Source: Lachnospiraceae bacterium
GTDB taxonomy: Bacteria; Bacillota; Clostridia; Lachnospirales; Lachnospiraceae
Assembly (NCBI GenBank): GCA_024680595.1
Contig: JAILCB010000004.1
Coordinates: 1-35,634 of the forward strand
Reading direction: 5' to 3'
Length of the DNA: 35,634 nt
Position numbers and translations under genes: made by a program. Positions 1 to 7,762 of the stretch are shown here, in pieces (position 1 is the stretch's first letter; each line of letters starts with the position of its first letter). Under the pieces are notes generated by a model. That model ran no database searches. It was not told the origin of the DNA and saw only the letters and a program-made list of their open reading frames with translations.

Positions 1-303
1 TCTCGCGCTCGTGCAAGCACGGCGACGAGACTTTGGCTCCTAGCCTACAATCGAGTAGGGGAAAAGCCCCCTACTCGATTCCGGCTACGCCCACATCTCA
101 GGCCCTACGGGCCTTCGATGATGGGCTGTGCCTTGCGTCTCACGCTCGTGCAAGCACGGCGACGAGACTTTGGCTCCTAGCCTACAATCGAGTAGGAGAA
201 AAGCCCCCTACTCGATTCCGCACGCGAACATTCCGCACTTCGTGCTCCATGTTCTTACGACCGGCAAATGAATTTGCATGCAAGCATGCAATTCGCTTGC
301 CGG
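1..303. repeat. Hairpin-array repeat, left flank of BMC locus
   Basis: This stretch has no credible gene; it is a chain of short inverted repeats. Module A (AATCGAGTAGG pairing with CCTACTCGATT) occurs at 49-80 and 186-217. Module C, a stem around CGTGC-AA-GCACG, occurs at about 1-30 and 137-168 (GTCTC pairs with GAGAC). Module B lies at 81-130, with AGGCCC/GGGCCT at 100-114. Module D at 218-303 contains GCAC-TTC-GTGC and a long CCGGCAA...TTGCCGG hairpin. The unit period is about 135 bp. Positions 188-303 recur inverted at 14795-14910. The array starts just past the pduQ terminator (minus strand). No transposase is visible. Its left end is cut by the window edge. Confidence 0.85.
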
Positions 304-314
304 TCTTGTGCTAC

Positions 315-348
315 AAAAAACAGGAGGGAGATGAATTTATCTCCCTCC
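315..348 (-). terminator. Rho-independent terminator after pduQ
   Basis: A perfect 10-bp stem, GGAGGGAGAT (323-332) with ATCTCCCTCC (339-348), is followed on the minus strand by a U-rich tract (A-run at 315-320 on the plus strand). It lies 14 bp beyond the pduQ stop and closes the pduS-pduT-pduQ unit. Confidence 0.9.
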
Positions 349-362
349 CGGTGGTGTTATTT

Positions 363-1511
363 TTACCACAAATCGATGTAAATTTTCTTGATATCGTCGA
401 ATGTGACAGGTGTCGGATTGGTAGCCAGAGTGGAATCCTTCAGAGCCATCTCCGCCATTCTATCAATATTCTGGAAATAATCGCCTACAGGAATCTTTCC
501 ATATTCACTGATGGACTTGGGAATGTGAAGTTCCCTAAGCATATACTCTATAAAGAAATTCAATGCCCGAATGGCCATTGCCTCTGTTGCAAGGGAAAGA
601 CCCAGGCACTTGGACATATCCACATATTTCTTTATACAGCTCCTGTTGTGCTCCTGACGGCTATTCGCATATTGATCAATACCGGTATTAAAGGTGATGA
701 CCCTTGTCAAAAGCATTGCATTGGCACGGCCGTGGGGGATGTGGAACACAGCTCCCAGCTGGTGGGCCATGGCGTGATTCAGGCCTAAGGATGCGATATT
801 AAATGCTAAACCTGCTAAACAGGAAGCATTATGCATTTTTTCCCTGGCGTGAGTATCGTCCTTACTATGGAAAGAACGAATCAGGAACTGAGATACGAGA
901 GAAGCTGACTTTTCTGCCAAAGCATCTGTAAAAGAGTTGGCATTTGTACTGACATAAGCTTCCAAAGCATGGGTGAAAACATCCATACCTGTATCTGCTG
1001 TTACATTGGGGGGAACGCTTTCAACCAGCTTTGCATCGAGGATGGCCTCTGTAGGAATGAGGTCATCGCTCTTGATAGCAAACTTAGTATTCTCATCAGG
1101 ATTAGATATTACAGCAAAAGAGGTAACCTCACTACCGGTACCGCTGGTAGTGGGAATGGCAATCATGGGAACATCCCTATCAGGCTTAATAACCATCATA
1201 AGCTGCTTGATACCCTTGCCGGAGTCGATAGAAGAGCCTCCGCCGACCATAATCATGGCTTCAGGATCAAATTCCAGAAATGCCTGTAAACCAGCTGCAA
1301 TGTTTCTGATGGGCGGATCGGGTTTCACATCATCGAAAATGCGATATTCAATATTTGCCCTTTTCAGAGGATCCGTGATAAGGTGAATCATATCACTGCT
1401 GGCAATAAATGAATCTGTAACAATCAGAACCTTTTTGTAGGGAATCTGACTTAAACGCTCCAGGGCACCCTCGCCAAAAGACAGTTTAGTTTTTAGAATG
1501 AAACTTTCCAT
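363..1511 (-). CDS. pduQ: Iron-dependent alcohol dehydrogenase, PduQ-like
   Basis: This 382-residue group III (iron-containing) alcohol dehydrogenase probably reduces the BMC aldehyde to alcohol and regenerates NAD+ inside the compartment for PduP. The nucleotide loop GGGSSIDSGKG is at residues 90-100. The predicted metal ligands are D177, H181, H246 and H260, with the same spacing as in FucO-type enzymes. Length and motifs fit PduQ/EutG. It is the last gene of the minus unit, 33 bp after pduT and 14 bp before a terminator. The order S-T-Q differs from the Salmonella order Q-S-T-U-V but uses the same genes. Family assignment is firm. The PduQ name rests on context, because the substrate chain length cannot be read from sequence. 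Confidence 0.9.
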   Translation of the reverse strand: MESFILKTKLSFGEGALERLSQIPYKKVLIVTDSFIASSDMIHLITDPLKRANIEYRIFDDVKPDPPIRNIAAGLQAFLEFDPEAMIMVGGGSSIDSGKGIKQLMMVIKPDRDVPMIAIPTTSGTGSEVTSFAVISNPDENTKFAIKSDDLIPTEAILDAKLVESVPPNVTADTGMDVFTHALEAYVSTNANSFTDALAEKSASLVSQFLIRSFHSKDDTHAREKMHNASCLAGLAFNIASLGLNHAMAHQLGAVFHIPHGRANAMLLTRVITFNTGIDQYANSRQEHNRSCIKKYVDMSKCLGLSLATEAMAIRALNFFIEYMLRELHIPKSISEYGKIPVGDYFQNIDRMAEMALKDSTLATNPTPVTFDDIKKIYIDLW

Positions 1512-1544
1512 ATAAGAATCCTTTCATTAACTGTGGCGAATATA

Positions 1545-2090
1545 TTAATAGAGTGACTTTACAACCTGCATATTGGGATGAGGAATGACAACCTTATTGA
1601 CAAGATAGCCCTTCTCCTCAGCGGTGGCGGCACCGTTCTTTACGGCCGTCTGTACTGCGGAAACATCGCCGGTCAGAGTGACAAAGCTCTTTCCGCCAAT
1701 ACCGCTTCCCATACGGATCTCAATCAGATGAACATTTGCGCTCTTCACAGCGGCATCTGCTCCGATAATAGAAGCTGTTACAGAGAAATACTCCAGAATT
1801 CCGATGGACTCGGGATGCTCAGGATAGGTTCCCATATTGATGGCTTCAATAACCTCATCATGTACACGGGGAATAACCAAATCGTCAACCAGGTGGGAAC
1901 CGGCAATTAAGCGGCCGTTCTTCATGGCAGACTGTACAGCGGAAACTTCGCCGCTAATAAGGATATTATACTTGCCGGGGCAGGAGGGCTTTGAGGCTAA
2001 TAATGAAACCTGCGCTGCCTTACACATAGCATCTGCGGCCTCAATGCCTTTAGCGATGCTGTTTAATTCCAAAAAACCAATTGTAATCAT
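1545..2090 (-). CDS. pduT: BMC-T shell protein with Fe-S pore cysteine, PduT-like
   Basis: This 181-residue protein has two tandem BMC domains (about 1-90 and 95-175), the layout of a pseudohexameric BMC-T trimer. It reads closely with Salmonella PduT, including the segment KPSCPGKY with C37 in the place of the pore cysteine that holds a [4Fe-4S] cluster in PduT. The second domain keeps GIGGKSF and ends in VVIPHPN. PduT is thought to carry electrons across the shell in partnership with PduS, whose gene lies immediately upstream. A good Shine-Dalgarno (GGAGCAC on the minus strand) precedes the ATG. Confidence 0.95.
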   Translation of the reverse strand: MITIGFLELNSIAKGIEAADAMCKAAQVSLLASKPSCPGKYNILISGEVSAVQSAMKNGRLIAGSHLVDDLVIPRVHDEVIEAINMGTYPEHPESIGILEYFSVTASIIGADAAVKSANVHLIEIRMGSGIGGKSFVTLTGDVSAVQTAVKNGAATAEEKGYLVNKVVIPHPNMQVVKSLY

Positions 2091-2138
2091 AGGTATGTGC
2101 TCCTTTATCTGTTAGATAAGACCAGAGGTTATTATTGC

Positions 2139-3485
2139 TCAGGCTTTCTTGATTGTGATCATATTCTTATCAATTGCCGTTACCGTACCGTTAATTGAGC
2201 AGTGGGTATTGGCACTCAGCGCATTCTCAGGGATTTTGCCTAGAAGGTCGCCCTTATTCACGCTATCGCCGACCTGCACCTGAATCTCGCCCGGAGCGCC
2301 GATGTGCTGGGCAACAGAGATATGTACCTCATCGGGGGCAAGTTCCACTAGCTTGTCGATGTCATAATCATAGTAAGCTTCCACGTCGAGTCTCATAGCA
2401 AGCCTATGGGAATTCACTCTACGATAATCTCTCTGTTCTCTTGCGCTGTAGGAATCCTGGGTCCTTTGATACCGGATGCCCTGCTTGCGGTATTCCGCCT
2501 TCAGCATCTGATTCACCTTCCTGGGAGAAAGCATCATAGGACAGGCATAAACCTCACAAAGACCACATTCTGAACAGGTAAGAGCCTCTTTCACAGCCTG
2601 AAGCTTCATGGTTTCCTCAAGATTCTCGCTGTATGCTACTGAACGCATAATCTTGTGAGGAGATAAGGGATGTCCAATTAAGAAACGAGGGCACATTTCA
2701 GTACAATACTGACACTGGATACAGCTGACCCTAGCCATCCGCATAGCACGCTCAAGAGGGAATTCCTTCCCCTGTACCAGGGCACTGTCGTTCTTTACAA
2801 TAACAACACCGCTGGTGGTCTTGGTTACATAGAGAGAATCCAGTTCTTCCTTTTTGTAGAGCTTACCCATCATAGGTCCGCCGATAAGGATGTGATAATC
2901 AGAAATGAGTGAACCGCCGGCAGCCTCAATACAGCTCTTCACAGAAGTTCCGATGGGAGCCTTGACAATAATGGGCTCTTTCACTTCGCCTGTAACAGTC
3001 AGGTATTTCTCTGTGAAGGGAGTGTCGTTCATAGCCTCAGAAATTCCAATCATAGAAGCTACATTAGAAACAACGGCTCCGACATTCAGAGGAATTCCTG
3101 CAGGAGGAACTGTCCTACCTGTAATGTCACATACCAGAGCCTGCTCATCCCCGGCCGGATAATAATTATGAAGCGGGAAGAGTTTCACAGGGCTCTTCAA
3201 ACTCGAAATAGCCTTCTGGAGAGAGGCTATCTCATCAGTGTAGGTCTCTTTCAGACCAATAAACATTTTCTGGGCCTTTGTCATCTGGCCGACTGCTTCA
3301 ACCGCCCGGATAATGTCTTCGGGCCTGTGCTTCATTAGATACCGGTCGGTGCGCAGAAGAGGCTCACATTCGGCGGCATTTACCAAAAGGTACTCCACCT
3401 CGCAGTTCAGCTTTGCATGCGTTGGAAAACCTGCTCCGCCGCAACCGATGATGCCGGCATCCTTAATCTGTTCCAATAATCCCAT
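2139..3485 (-). CDS. pduS: RnfC-like flavin/Fe-S oxidoreductase, PduS-like
   Basis: This 448-residue protein belongs to the PduS/RnfC family. The N-terminal part carries GCGGAGFPTH and NAAECEPLL motifs (FMN/NADH-binding region). Two 4Fe-4S motifs follow: C255-C258-C261-C265 and C304-C307-C310-C315. A C-terminal hammerhead/barrel-like region (about 385-448) resembles RnfC. In Pdu compartments PduS is a cobalamin reductase or general electron-transfer subunit that docks to PduT. Here it leads the minus unit, 48 bp upstream of pduT, and fits redox recycling and Co(II) reduction for PduO. The start is supported by GGGGAAAGGA on the minus strand about 9 nt upstream of the ATG. Confidence 0.95.
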   Translation of the reverse strand: MGLLEQIKDAGIIGCGGAGFPTHAKLNCEVEYLLVNAAECEPLLRTDRYLMKHRPEDIIRAVEAVGQMTKAQKMFIGLKETYTDEIASLQKAISSLKSPVKLFPLHNYYPAGDEQALVCDITGRTVPPAGIPLNVGAVVSNVASMIGISEAMNDTPFTEKYLTVTGEVKEPIIVKAPIGTSVKSCIEAAGGSLISDYHILIGGPMMGKLYKKEELDSLYVTKTTSGVVIVKNDSALVQGKEFPLERAMRMARVSCIQCQYCTEMCPRFLIGHPLSPHKIMRSVAYSENLEETMKLQAVKEALTCSECGLCEVYACPMMLSPRKVNQMLKAEYRKQGIRYQRTQDSYSAREQRDYRRVNSHRLAMRLDVEAYYDYDIDKLVELAPDEVHISVAQHIGAPGEIQVQVGDSVNKGDLLGKIPENALSANTHCSINGTVTAIDKNMITIKKA

Positions 3486-3576
3486 AATGATTTGTCCTTT
3501 CCCCTATTCTATTATTGATGGAACGATCATTGGACCGCCCTAAAATAGACAATTGACAAAATATACTTTGCCTTCT

Positions 3577-3605
3577 ATTATAAATATGAAAGAGGTTATC
3601 AACAA
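3577..3605 (-). promoter_or_regulatory. Sigma-A-type promoter for pduS unit
   Basis: On the minus strand TTGTTG (plus 3600-3605) is separated by 17 bp from a perfect TATAAT (plus 3577-3582), about 90 bp upstream of the pduS ATG. The -35 is a moderate match. The promoter was found by eye only. Confidence 0.6.
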
Positions 3606-3636
3606 TAGACATATTTATCCTAGAAAAGGAAAAAAG

Positions 3637-3686
3637 TGAAACAAAACGTGTTCCATTTGTTATACATGAAACAAGTTTTAGTTTCA
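3637..3686. promoter_or_regulatory. Putative operator cluster (TGAAAC repeats) between divergent BMC units
   Basis: TGAAACAAAACGTGTTCC at 3637-3654 is followed by an inverted repeat at 3667-3686 whose arms are TGAAAC and GTTTCA. The same motif, TGAAACACAGTTCC, recurs at 4790-4803 before pduB, with further GTTTCA half-sites at 4882-4887 and 4907-4912. The position between pduS and pduU suits binding by the locus's AraC-type response regulator. That link is inference. Confidence 0.45.
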
Positions 3687-3779
3687 TATTTTTACATTTT
3701 TTAGTTTTTTATAGACTAGATTAAACTATGCGAGTTGTGATATTATACATTCAAAGTAATTTTTGATGAGGGTGGGTCT

Positions 3780-4169
3780 ATGGGGATCGAAGAAAGAGGT
3801 TTCTGGAGCGATCATAAGAATGACTTGGTACGTATTATACAGGAAAGCGTACCCGGAAAGCAAATTACAATGGCTCATATCATATCTAGTCCCGATCCAA
3901 TCATGTATCAGAAGTTAGGACTGGATCCGAAGGTGGATTACCACAATGCAGCCATTGGAATTATGGCGATTACGCCATACGAGACGGCAATTATTGCCGC
4001 AGATCTCTGTATGAAATTTTCGCCGATTAAGCTAGGATTCCTCGATAGATTTTCAGGAACTCTGATTGTAACCGGCCTCATTTCTGATGTTCAGGTCGGT
4101 TTTCAAAGGGTTCTGGAATATACGTCCCAGACCATGGGCTTTACGGTCTGCGAAATTACTAATACTTAA
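3780..4169 (+). CDS. pduU: BMC-H circularly permuted shell protein, PduU/EutS-like
   Basis: This 129-residue protein belongs to the PduU/EutS family, the circularly permuted single-BMC-domain hexamer that forms a minor shell component with a plugged pore. The match with Salmonella PduU runs along the protein: ESVPGKQITMAH, then AIGIMAITPYETAIIAAD, KLGFLDRFSGTL and a C-terminal GFTVCEIT. It is about 13 residues longer at the N-terminus than PduU. It is the first gene of the plus unit, with AGGGTGGG about 6 nt before the ATG, and pduV follows after 5 bp. Confidence 0.95.
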   Translation: MGIEERGFWSDHKNDLVRIIQESVPGKQITMAHIISSPDPIMYQKLGLDPKVDYHNAAIGIMAITPYETAIIAADLCMKFSPIKLGFLDRFSGTLIVTGLISDVQVGFQRVLEYTSQTMGFTVCEITNT

Positions 4170-4174
4170 TAATT

Positions 4175-4708
4175 ATGAAAAAGATTATTTTCTGTGGGCG
4201 GGTCGGCTGTGGAAAGACTACTTTGACCCAGGCTCTTAAAGGTGAAAACCTCTCTTATCATAAAACTCAGTATATTAATCATTATGATATGATTATCGAT
4301 ACTCCCGGGGAATACTCCGAGAATAAGAAAATGGTCAGAGCGGTTCTTTTATATTCTTTTGAGGCTGATGTTGTAGGCCTTATGGCTAGTTCCATGGAGG
4401 AATACACTTTATACCCGCCGAATATCGTTTATCTGGCTACGAGGCCCGTTATAGGGATTGTGACACAGATAGACCGTCCCAATTGCAGGCCTGACTGGGC
4501 TGAATTATATTTAAGGCTTGCCGGTTGCAAGAAAATTTTCTGGATATCCAGCGTTACAGGGGAAGGAATACCTGATTTAATGGATTATTTAAGGGATCCG
4601 GGAGATGAATTTCCCTGGGATAATGATCCTGAGTTCTGGGCCAAAAGACAAAAGGATAAAGAAAGAGAAGTGCAGCTGGGCAGATTTGGGTTTGATCGCC
4701 TGAAATAG
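4175..4708 (+). CDS. pduV: PduV/EutP-family small GTPase
   Basis: This 177-residue Ras-like P-loop GTPase of the PduV/EutP family has a Walker A motif GRVGCGKT at residues 8-15, switch II DTPGEY from D42, and TQID as the likely base-recognition motif. In Salmonella, PduV associates with the outside of the compartment and influences its movement or position. Others of the family are linked to acyl-phosphate metabolism, so the exact role is open. A C-terminal charged tail (about 145-177) extends past the usual GTPase core. It is tightly spaced after pduU, the usual U-V pair. The Shine-Dalgarno is weak, so translational coupling is likely. Confidence 0.93.
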   Translation: MKKIIFCGRVGCGKTTLTQALKGENLSYHKTQYINHYDMIIDTPGEYSENKKMVRAVLLYSFEADVVGLMASSMEEYTLYPPNIVYLATRPVIGIVTQIDRPNCRPDWAELYLRLAGCKKIFWISSVTGEGIPDLMDYLRDPGDEFPWDNDPEFWAKRQKDKEREVQLGRFGFDRLK

Positions 4709-4964
4709 GTGAATTATTATATATTTTTTTATCAAACCAAGGATGAAATAAGTTATAGGAGGAAGAAACAGGCGAACAGTGGTAAAAAATGAAACACAGT
4801 TCCTTGATGAGCTGAACGTGATTTTTCTATTTTGTAAAAGTACCGTTTAACCGAACTCTGCCCTGGGTTCACAGGAATATAGTTTCAATTTTTGCTAATT
4901 TCAATTGTTTCACCCGATAGCTTTTTTTCAGAATAACAAATGAGCAATATATGGAGGAAATCAA
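4709..4964 (+). promoter_or_regulatory. Regulatory intergenic region before pduB
   Basis: This 256-bp gap lies inside an otherwise tight gene run. It contains the TGAAACACAGTTCC motif (4790-4803) shared with the divergent promoter region, GTTTCA half-sites at 4882-4887 and 4907-4912, and an A/T-rich segment. A second, internally controlled promoter for the abundant shell genes is a reasonable inference. I see no clear -35/-10 pair, no cobalamin-riboswitch B12 box and no ANTAR-type tandem hairpin. Confidence 0.4.
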
Positions 4965-5768
4965 ATGGATCAGGAGTTAATTGAGAAGGTAATGAAAGAA
5001 GTTACCGCTGAGTTGCAGACCGGTAGCGAAGCTGCCGCAGATCCTGCACCTGAATTTACCCCGAAGACTGATATCGGAATCACCGAGTTTGTCGGAACTT
5101 CCATGGGACATACCTACGGACTTGTGATTGCGGCTCTCGATCCGCTTCTGGTAGAAGGCTTCAATGTTGGCAAGTATCGTTCTATCGGTATTATCGGAAG
5201 CCGTACCGGCGCCGGCCCTCAGATTATGGCCGTTGACGAGGCTGTTAAGGCTACAAATACAGAGGTTATCTCTGTTGAGCTTCCCAGGGATACTGAGGGA
5301 AGTGGCGGACATGGATGCCTTATCCTTGTCGGCGCTGACGATGTCTCCGATGCAAAGCGTTGCGTAGAGATCGCCCTGGACGTGATTCCCAAGTATTTCG
5401 GAGAGGTTTATGCTGCTAACGATGATAGCACAAACTTCCTTGAGTATCAGTTCACTGCCCGTGCTTCAACTTGCCTGAACAAGGCATTTGGCACTCCTAT
5501 CGGCAAGGCTTTCGGATTCACCAATGGCTGCCCTGCTGCTATGGGTGTTGTTATTGCTGATACGGCTGTTAAGGCTGCTAATGTTGAGATCGTTGCTGTA
5601 TGCACACCTAAGAACGGTGGAACCAGCTTCTCTAATGAGGTTATCGTAGCCTTCACTGGAGATTCCGGTGCTGTTCGTCAGGCTGTTAGAGCCGGTATCG
5701 ATGTTGGTAAGAAGCTGCTTAGCGCTTTCGGTGGAACTCCTACCTCTGCTACAGTGCCTTACGTCTAA
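4965..5768 (+). CDS. pduB: Major BMC-T shell protein, PduB-like
   Basis: This 267-residue tandem-BMC-domain protein forms trimeric shell tiles with a gated central pore. It matches PduB along its length: ITEFVGTSMG, then the RSIGIIGSRTGAGPQ segment, EVISVELPRDTEG and TSFSNEVIVAFTGDSGAVRQ near the C-terminus. The first 20 residues (MDQELIEKVMKEVTAELQ) form an amphipathic helix followed by a Pro/Ala linker. In PduB this N-terminal extension anchors the enzyme core to the shell. GGAGG lies just upstream of the ATG. Codon use is noticeably optimised compared with pduU/pduV, as expected for an abundant shell component. Confidence 0.97.
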   Translation: MDQELIEKVMKEVTAELQTGSEAAADPAPEFTPKTDIGITEFVGTSMGHTYGLVIAALDPLLVEGFNVGKYRSIGIIGSRTGAGPQIMAVDEAVKATNTEVISVELPRDTEGSGGHGCLILVGADDVSDAKRCVEIALDVIPKYFGEVYAANDDSTNFLEYQFTARASTCLNKAFGTPIGKAFGFTNGCPAAMGVVIADTAVKAANVEIVAVCTPKNGGTSFSNEVIVAFTGDSGAVRQAVRAGIDVGKKLLSAFGGTPTSATVPYV

Positions 5769-5789
5769 TTATTCAGGACAGATTTTTTG

Positions 5790-5868
5790 TTGATTGTTCC
5801 TTTATCTTAGAAGGAATCTATCAATCAAATGGGTAATCCGGTTCTATCTTATGATTTGATTATAAGAT
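5790..5868 (+). other. Two intercistronic stem-loops between pduB and pduA
   Basis: The first hairpin has TTGATTG (5790-5796) with CAATCAA (5822-5828), and inner TTCCTT (5797-5802) with AAGGAA (5811-5816). The second has ATCTTAT (5846-5852) with ATAAGAT (5862-5868). No U-tract follows, so these look like mRNA processing or stability elements rather than terminators. Confidence 0.55.
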
Positions 5869-5935
5869 TCAGGATTCGGCATAATGTATCGTCTGCCCTT
5901 TTGGGGCTGCGAGTTAATACTTAGGAGGAAATCAT

Positions 5936-6214
5936 ATGATATCAGAAGCATTGGGAATGGTTGAGACCAAGGGCCTTGTCGGCGCGATTGAGGCAGCCGA
6001 TGCGATGGTCAAGGCTGCTAATGTTAGCCTTGTAGGTTATGAGAAGATCGGTTCCGGACTGGTAACAGTCATGGTAAGAGGAGATGTCGGTGCTACTAAG
6101 GCCGCCGTTGAGGCTGGTTCTGCAGCAGCTGCTGTTGTTGGCACTGTTGTTTCTACCCATGTCATTCCTCGTCCTCATACTGATACTGAGAAGATCATTC
6201 CGACGATTTCATAA
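5936..6214 (+). CDS. pduA: Canonical BMC-H shell hexamer, PduA/PduJ-like
   Basis: This 92-residue single-BMC-domain protein is nearly colinear with Pdu[26 protein letters not shown] (with the edge lysine that stitches hexamers together), the pore region [12 protein letters not shown], and [10 protein letters not shown] at the end. Such hexamers make up most shell facets, and the pore passes small polar substrates. AGGAGGAAATCAT precedes the ATG. PduA and PduJ cannot be told apart reliably here. This is the only canonical copy in the window, so it probably serves both roles. Confidence 0.96.
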   Translation: MISEALGMVETKGLVGAIEAADAMVKAANVSLVGYEKIGSGLVTVMVRGDVGATKAAVEAGSAAAAVVGTVVSTHVIPRPHTDTEKIIPTIS

Positions 6215-6328
6215 TTTCAGTTATAGAAACTACGTGACATAGACGGGAGACACGTCAGTCCGGCTGTAGTGACTTATATGAACTGTATGATGTTGCTATG
6301 CCGGACGGCGGTTCCTGTCCGACTCACT

Positions 6329-6359
6329 CAGCCGGCCGGTTTATCCGGCCAAAAGGCTG
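6329..6359 (+). other. Strong nested hairpin downstream of pduA
   Basis: GGCCGG (6334-6339) pairs with CCGGCC (6345-6350) inside an outer CAGCC (6329-6333) / GGCTG (6355-6359). It sits 19 bp before the ATG of the next gene, whose Shine-Dalgarno (GGGT) is weak. There is no U-tract. A 5-bp ACGTG/CACGT stem lies further upstream, around 6231-6257. It may protect the shell mRNA or limit translation of the next gene. Confidence 0.6.
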
Positions 6360-6377
6360 GGTTCGGGTAAATATTTC

Positions 6378-7307
6378 ATGACTATCGATCAGAATAAACT
6401 CAGAGAAATTGTGACAAAGATTCTAATGGCCTATGCGGCTGAGGGGCGTTTGGATGGGGCAGGTGTTTCTGCTCCAATTGTTGATGTTCCCAAAAAGGAG
6501 CTTTTTGTCTATTGTGAGAAAAACGGCAATTCCTCTTTCCTGGACTTTCTGAAACAGATTAAGGGTACGCCGGGTCTACGGATTACGGCAGTTTTGGAAT
6601 GTACTGAGGATGGACTTATCGGTTCGCTTACAGATGACAAACTCTGTGACAATATTGCCAGAGCCTGCTCTTTTGATGAAAAATGTGGTGGCATCAGCGT
6701 TTATCCTTCTTTTGGACGTTCCGCTTTGTGTGAGGCCGCTCTCGGCATGGATCGTGAATTTGCTTCCAGGTCGATTCGTCAGGATTTTGAGTGCGGAAGG
6801 AAGTCCATAATTCTCTCGGATGGAATGGATCCGTTTACCGGAAAAGAGCCCTCTGCTTATCGGGAAATGATTCTCGGTTATATTCGGTCACTTATTCAAA
6901 TGAATGTACAGTTTTGCAGGAATGCGGAAACTGCCGGAAAGCTTCTTGCGGGCGAGGGTTTGCTCGTACCTAACATGAAGGCTTCTTCAGCTGCTTCTGT
7001 CGGAACTGCAGGCTCTGCTTCTGAGAATGGGTCTACGAAGGCAAGTGCTCCTAAATCTGAAAAAACGGCAAAGGCCCAGACACTTCCCAAGGCACCTACG
7101 CCTGAGCAGGTTCTGGAGGCATCCAAAAAGCGCTATGTGCTTCAGACAGATTGCAACCTTTTAAAGCAGAGTGATTTTATGAATTTCCCTATCGGGAGTA
7201 CAGTTTATTCCCCTGAGAGGAAGATTCTGACCCCTCTTGCCAAGGATGCTCTGCACAATAGACAGCTTAGGTTTATCAATGGCCGTCAGGCTACTTATAC
7301 TTATTGA
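6378..7307 (+). CDS. BMC-associated protein of unknown function (PduM-like position)
   Basis: I do not recognise a named family for this 309-residue protein. Residues 1-20 (MTIDQNKLREIVTKILMAY) form an amphipathic helix like BMC encapsulation peptides and resemble the PduB and PduL N-termini here. A globular region (about 32-190) follows. Residues about 195-245 are an Ala/Ser/Lys/Pro-rich linker. The C-terminal segment has ILTPLAKDALHNRQLRF, resembling the 'TP-A-D-A' tail motif of other BMC accessory proteins such as PduM or EutQ-type cargo. It lies between two shell genes, in a slot comparable to pduM. A structural or cargo role inside the compartment is inferred. PduM itself is about half this length. 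Confidence 0.75.
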   Translation: MTIDQNKLREIVTKILMAYAAEGRLDGAGVSAPIVDVPKKELFVYCEKNGNSSFLDFLKQIKGTPGLRITAVLECTEDGLIGSLTDDKLCDNIARACSFDEKCGGISVYPSFGRSALCEAALGMDREFASRSIRQDFECGRKSIILSDGMDPFTGKEPSAYREMILGYIRSLIQMNVQFCRNAETAGKLLAGEGLLVPNMKASSAASVGTAGSASENGSTKASAPKSEKTAKAQTLPKAPTPEQVLEASKKRYVLQTDCNLLKQSDFMNFPIGSTVYSPERKILTPLAKDALHNRQLRFINGRQATYTY

Positions 7308-7378
7308 TTGTTTACGCAGGTAATTCCGTCTTTTAGCTGATTCTGAATATGGAGACGGATGGAAAGGGTTTCGAACGC

Positions 7379-7684
7379 ATGAGATATGCATTAGGTCTTG
7401 TGGAAGTAGCTGGGTTATGTCCCGCCATAGCGACCTGTGACGTAATGCTGAAGGCCGCTAATGTTACGATCGTAGAAATCGAGCGTGCAAAAGGTGGTGG
7501 TTATACCGTTATTAAGGTTGAAGGCGATGTAGCTGCTGTCCAGGCTTCTTGTCAGGCTGGCTCAGCTTTTGCGAAGGAAGACGGAACGTTTGTTTCGCTC
7601 AAGGTTATTCCCAGACCGGAGAAATCAACCTGCAATTTCTTTGCAAAACATGAGTTTGACAGAAAGACTCTGTATCGGCTGTAA
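7379..7684 (+). CDS. Second BMC-H shell protein, PduK/PduJ-like variant
   Basis: This 101-residue single-BMC-domain protein begins MRYALGLVEVAGL and keeps the lysine of the hexamer edge (DVMLKAANV). It differs from the pduA product in the pore loop (ERAKGGGYTV instead of [10 protein letters not shown]) and has a Cys/Phe-rich tail (STCNFFAKHEF onward) beyond the usual IPRP end. The start at 7379 is preferred to the upstream ATG at 7349, because GGAAAGGG precedes it by about 10 nt and the domain starts there. Altered pore residues suggest a different permeability. It may correspond to PduK, but PduK's extended C-terminal metal site is not evident. Confidence 0.88.
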   Translation: MRYALGLVEVAGLCPAIATCDVMLKAANVTIVEIERAKGGGYTVIKVEGDVAAVQASCQAGSAFAKEDGTFVSLKVIPRPEKSTCNFFAKHEFDRKTLYRL

Positions 7685-7731
7685 TGAGATCTGCTTTTTG
7701 ACTTTATGTTGCTGTAGCATCTCAGTTCATT

Positions 7732-7750
7732 ATGCCAGGCAATCTGGCAT
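7732..7750 (+). other. Hairpin at pduN ribosome-binding site
   Basis: A perfect 7-bp stem, ATGCCAG (7732-7738) with CTGGCAT (7744-7750), ends next to the GAGAGGAG Shine-Dalgarno of pduN. It lacks a U-tract. It may set the low relative expression needed for a vertex protein; this is inference. Confidence 0.5.
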
Positions 7751-7762
7751 GAGAGGAGTAGA

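Noticed and set aside
1-303. Insertion sequence or MITE
   Set aside because: No transposase and no flanking target duplication could be identified. Structure is modular and tandem rather than a single element with terminal repeats, so I call it a repeat family only.
33-788. Long plus-strand ORF of 251 codons at the left edge
   Set aside because: It translates the hairpin-array repeat and then runs antisense through pduQ, which has clear family motifs on the other strand.
4789-4815. Nine-codon leader peptide before pduB
   Set aside because: The ATG lies within the TGAAAC motif, and the AGGAGG upstream is too far away (over 20 nt).
3486-4964. Cobalamin riboswitch in front of the BMC units
   Set aside because: PduO made this plausible, but I find no B12-box-like conserved core and the leaders are too A/T-rich and unstructured.
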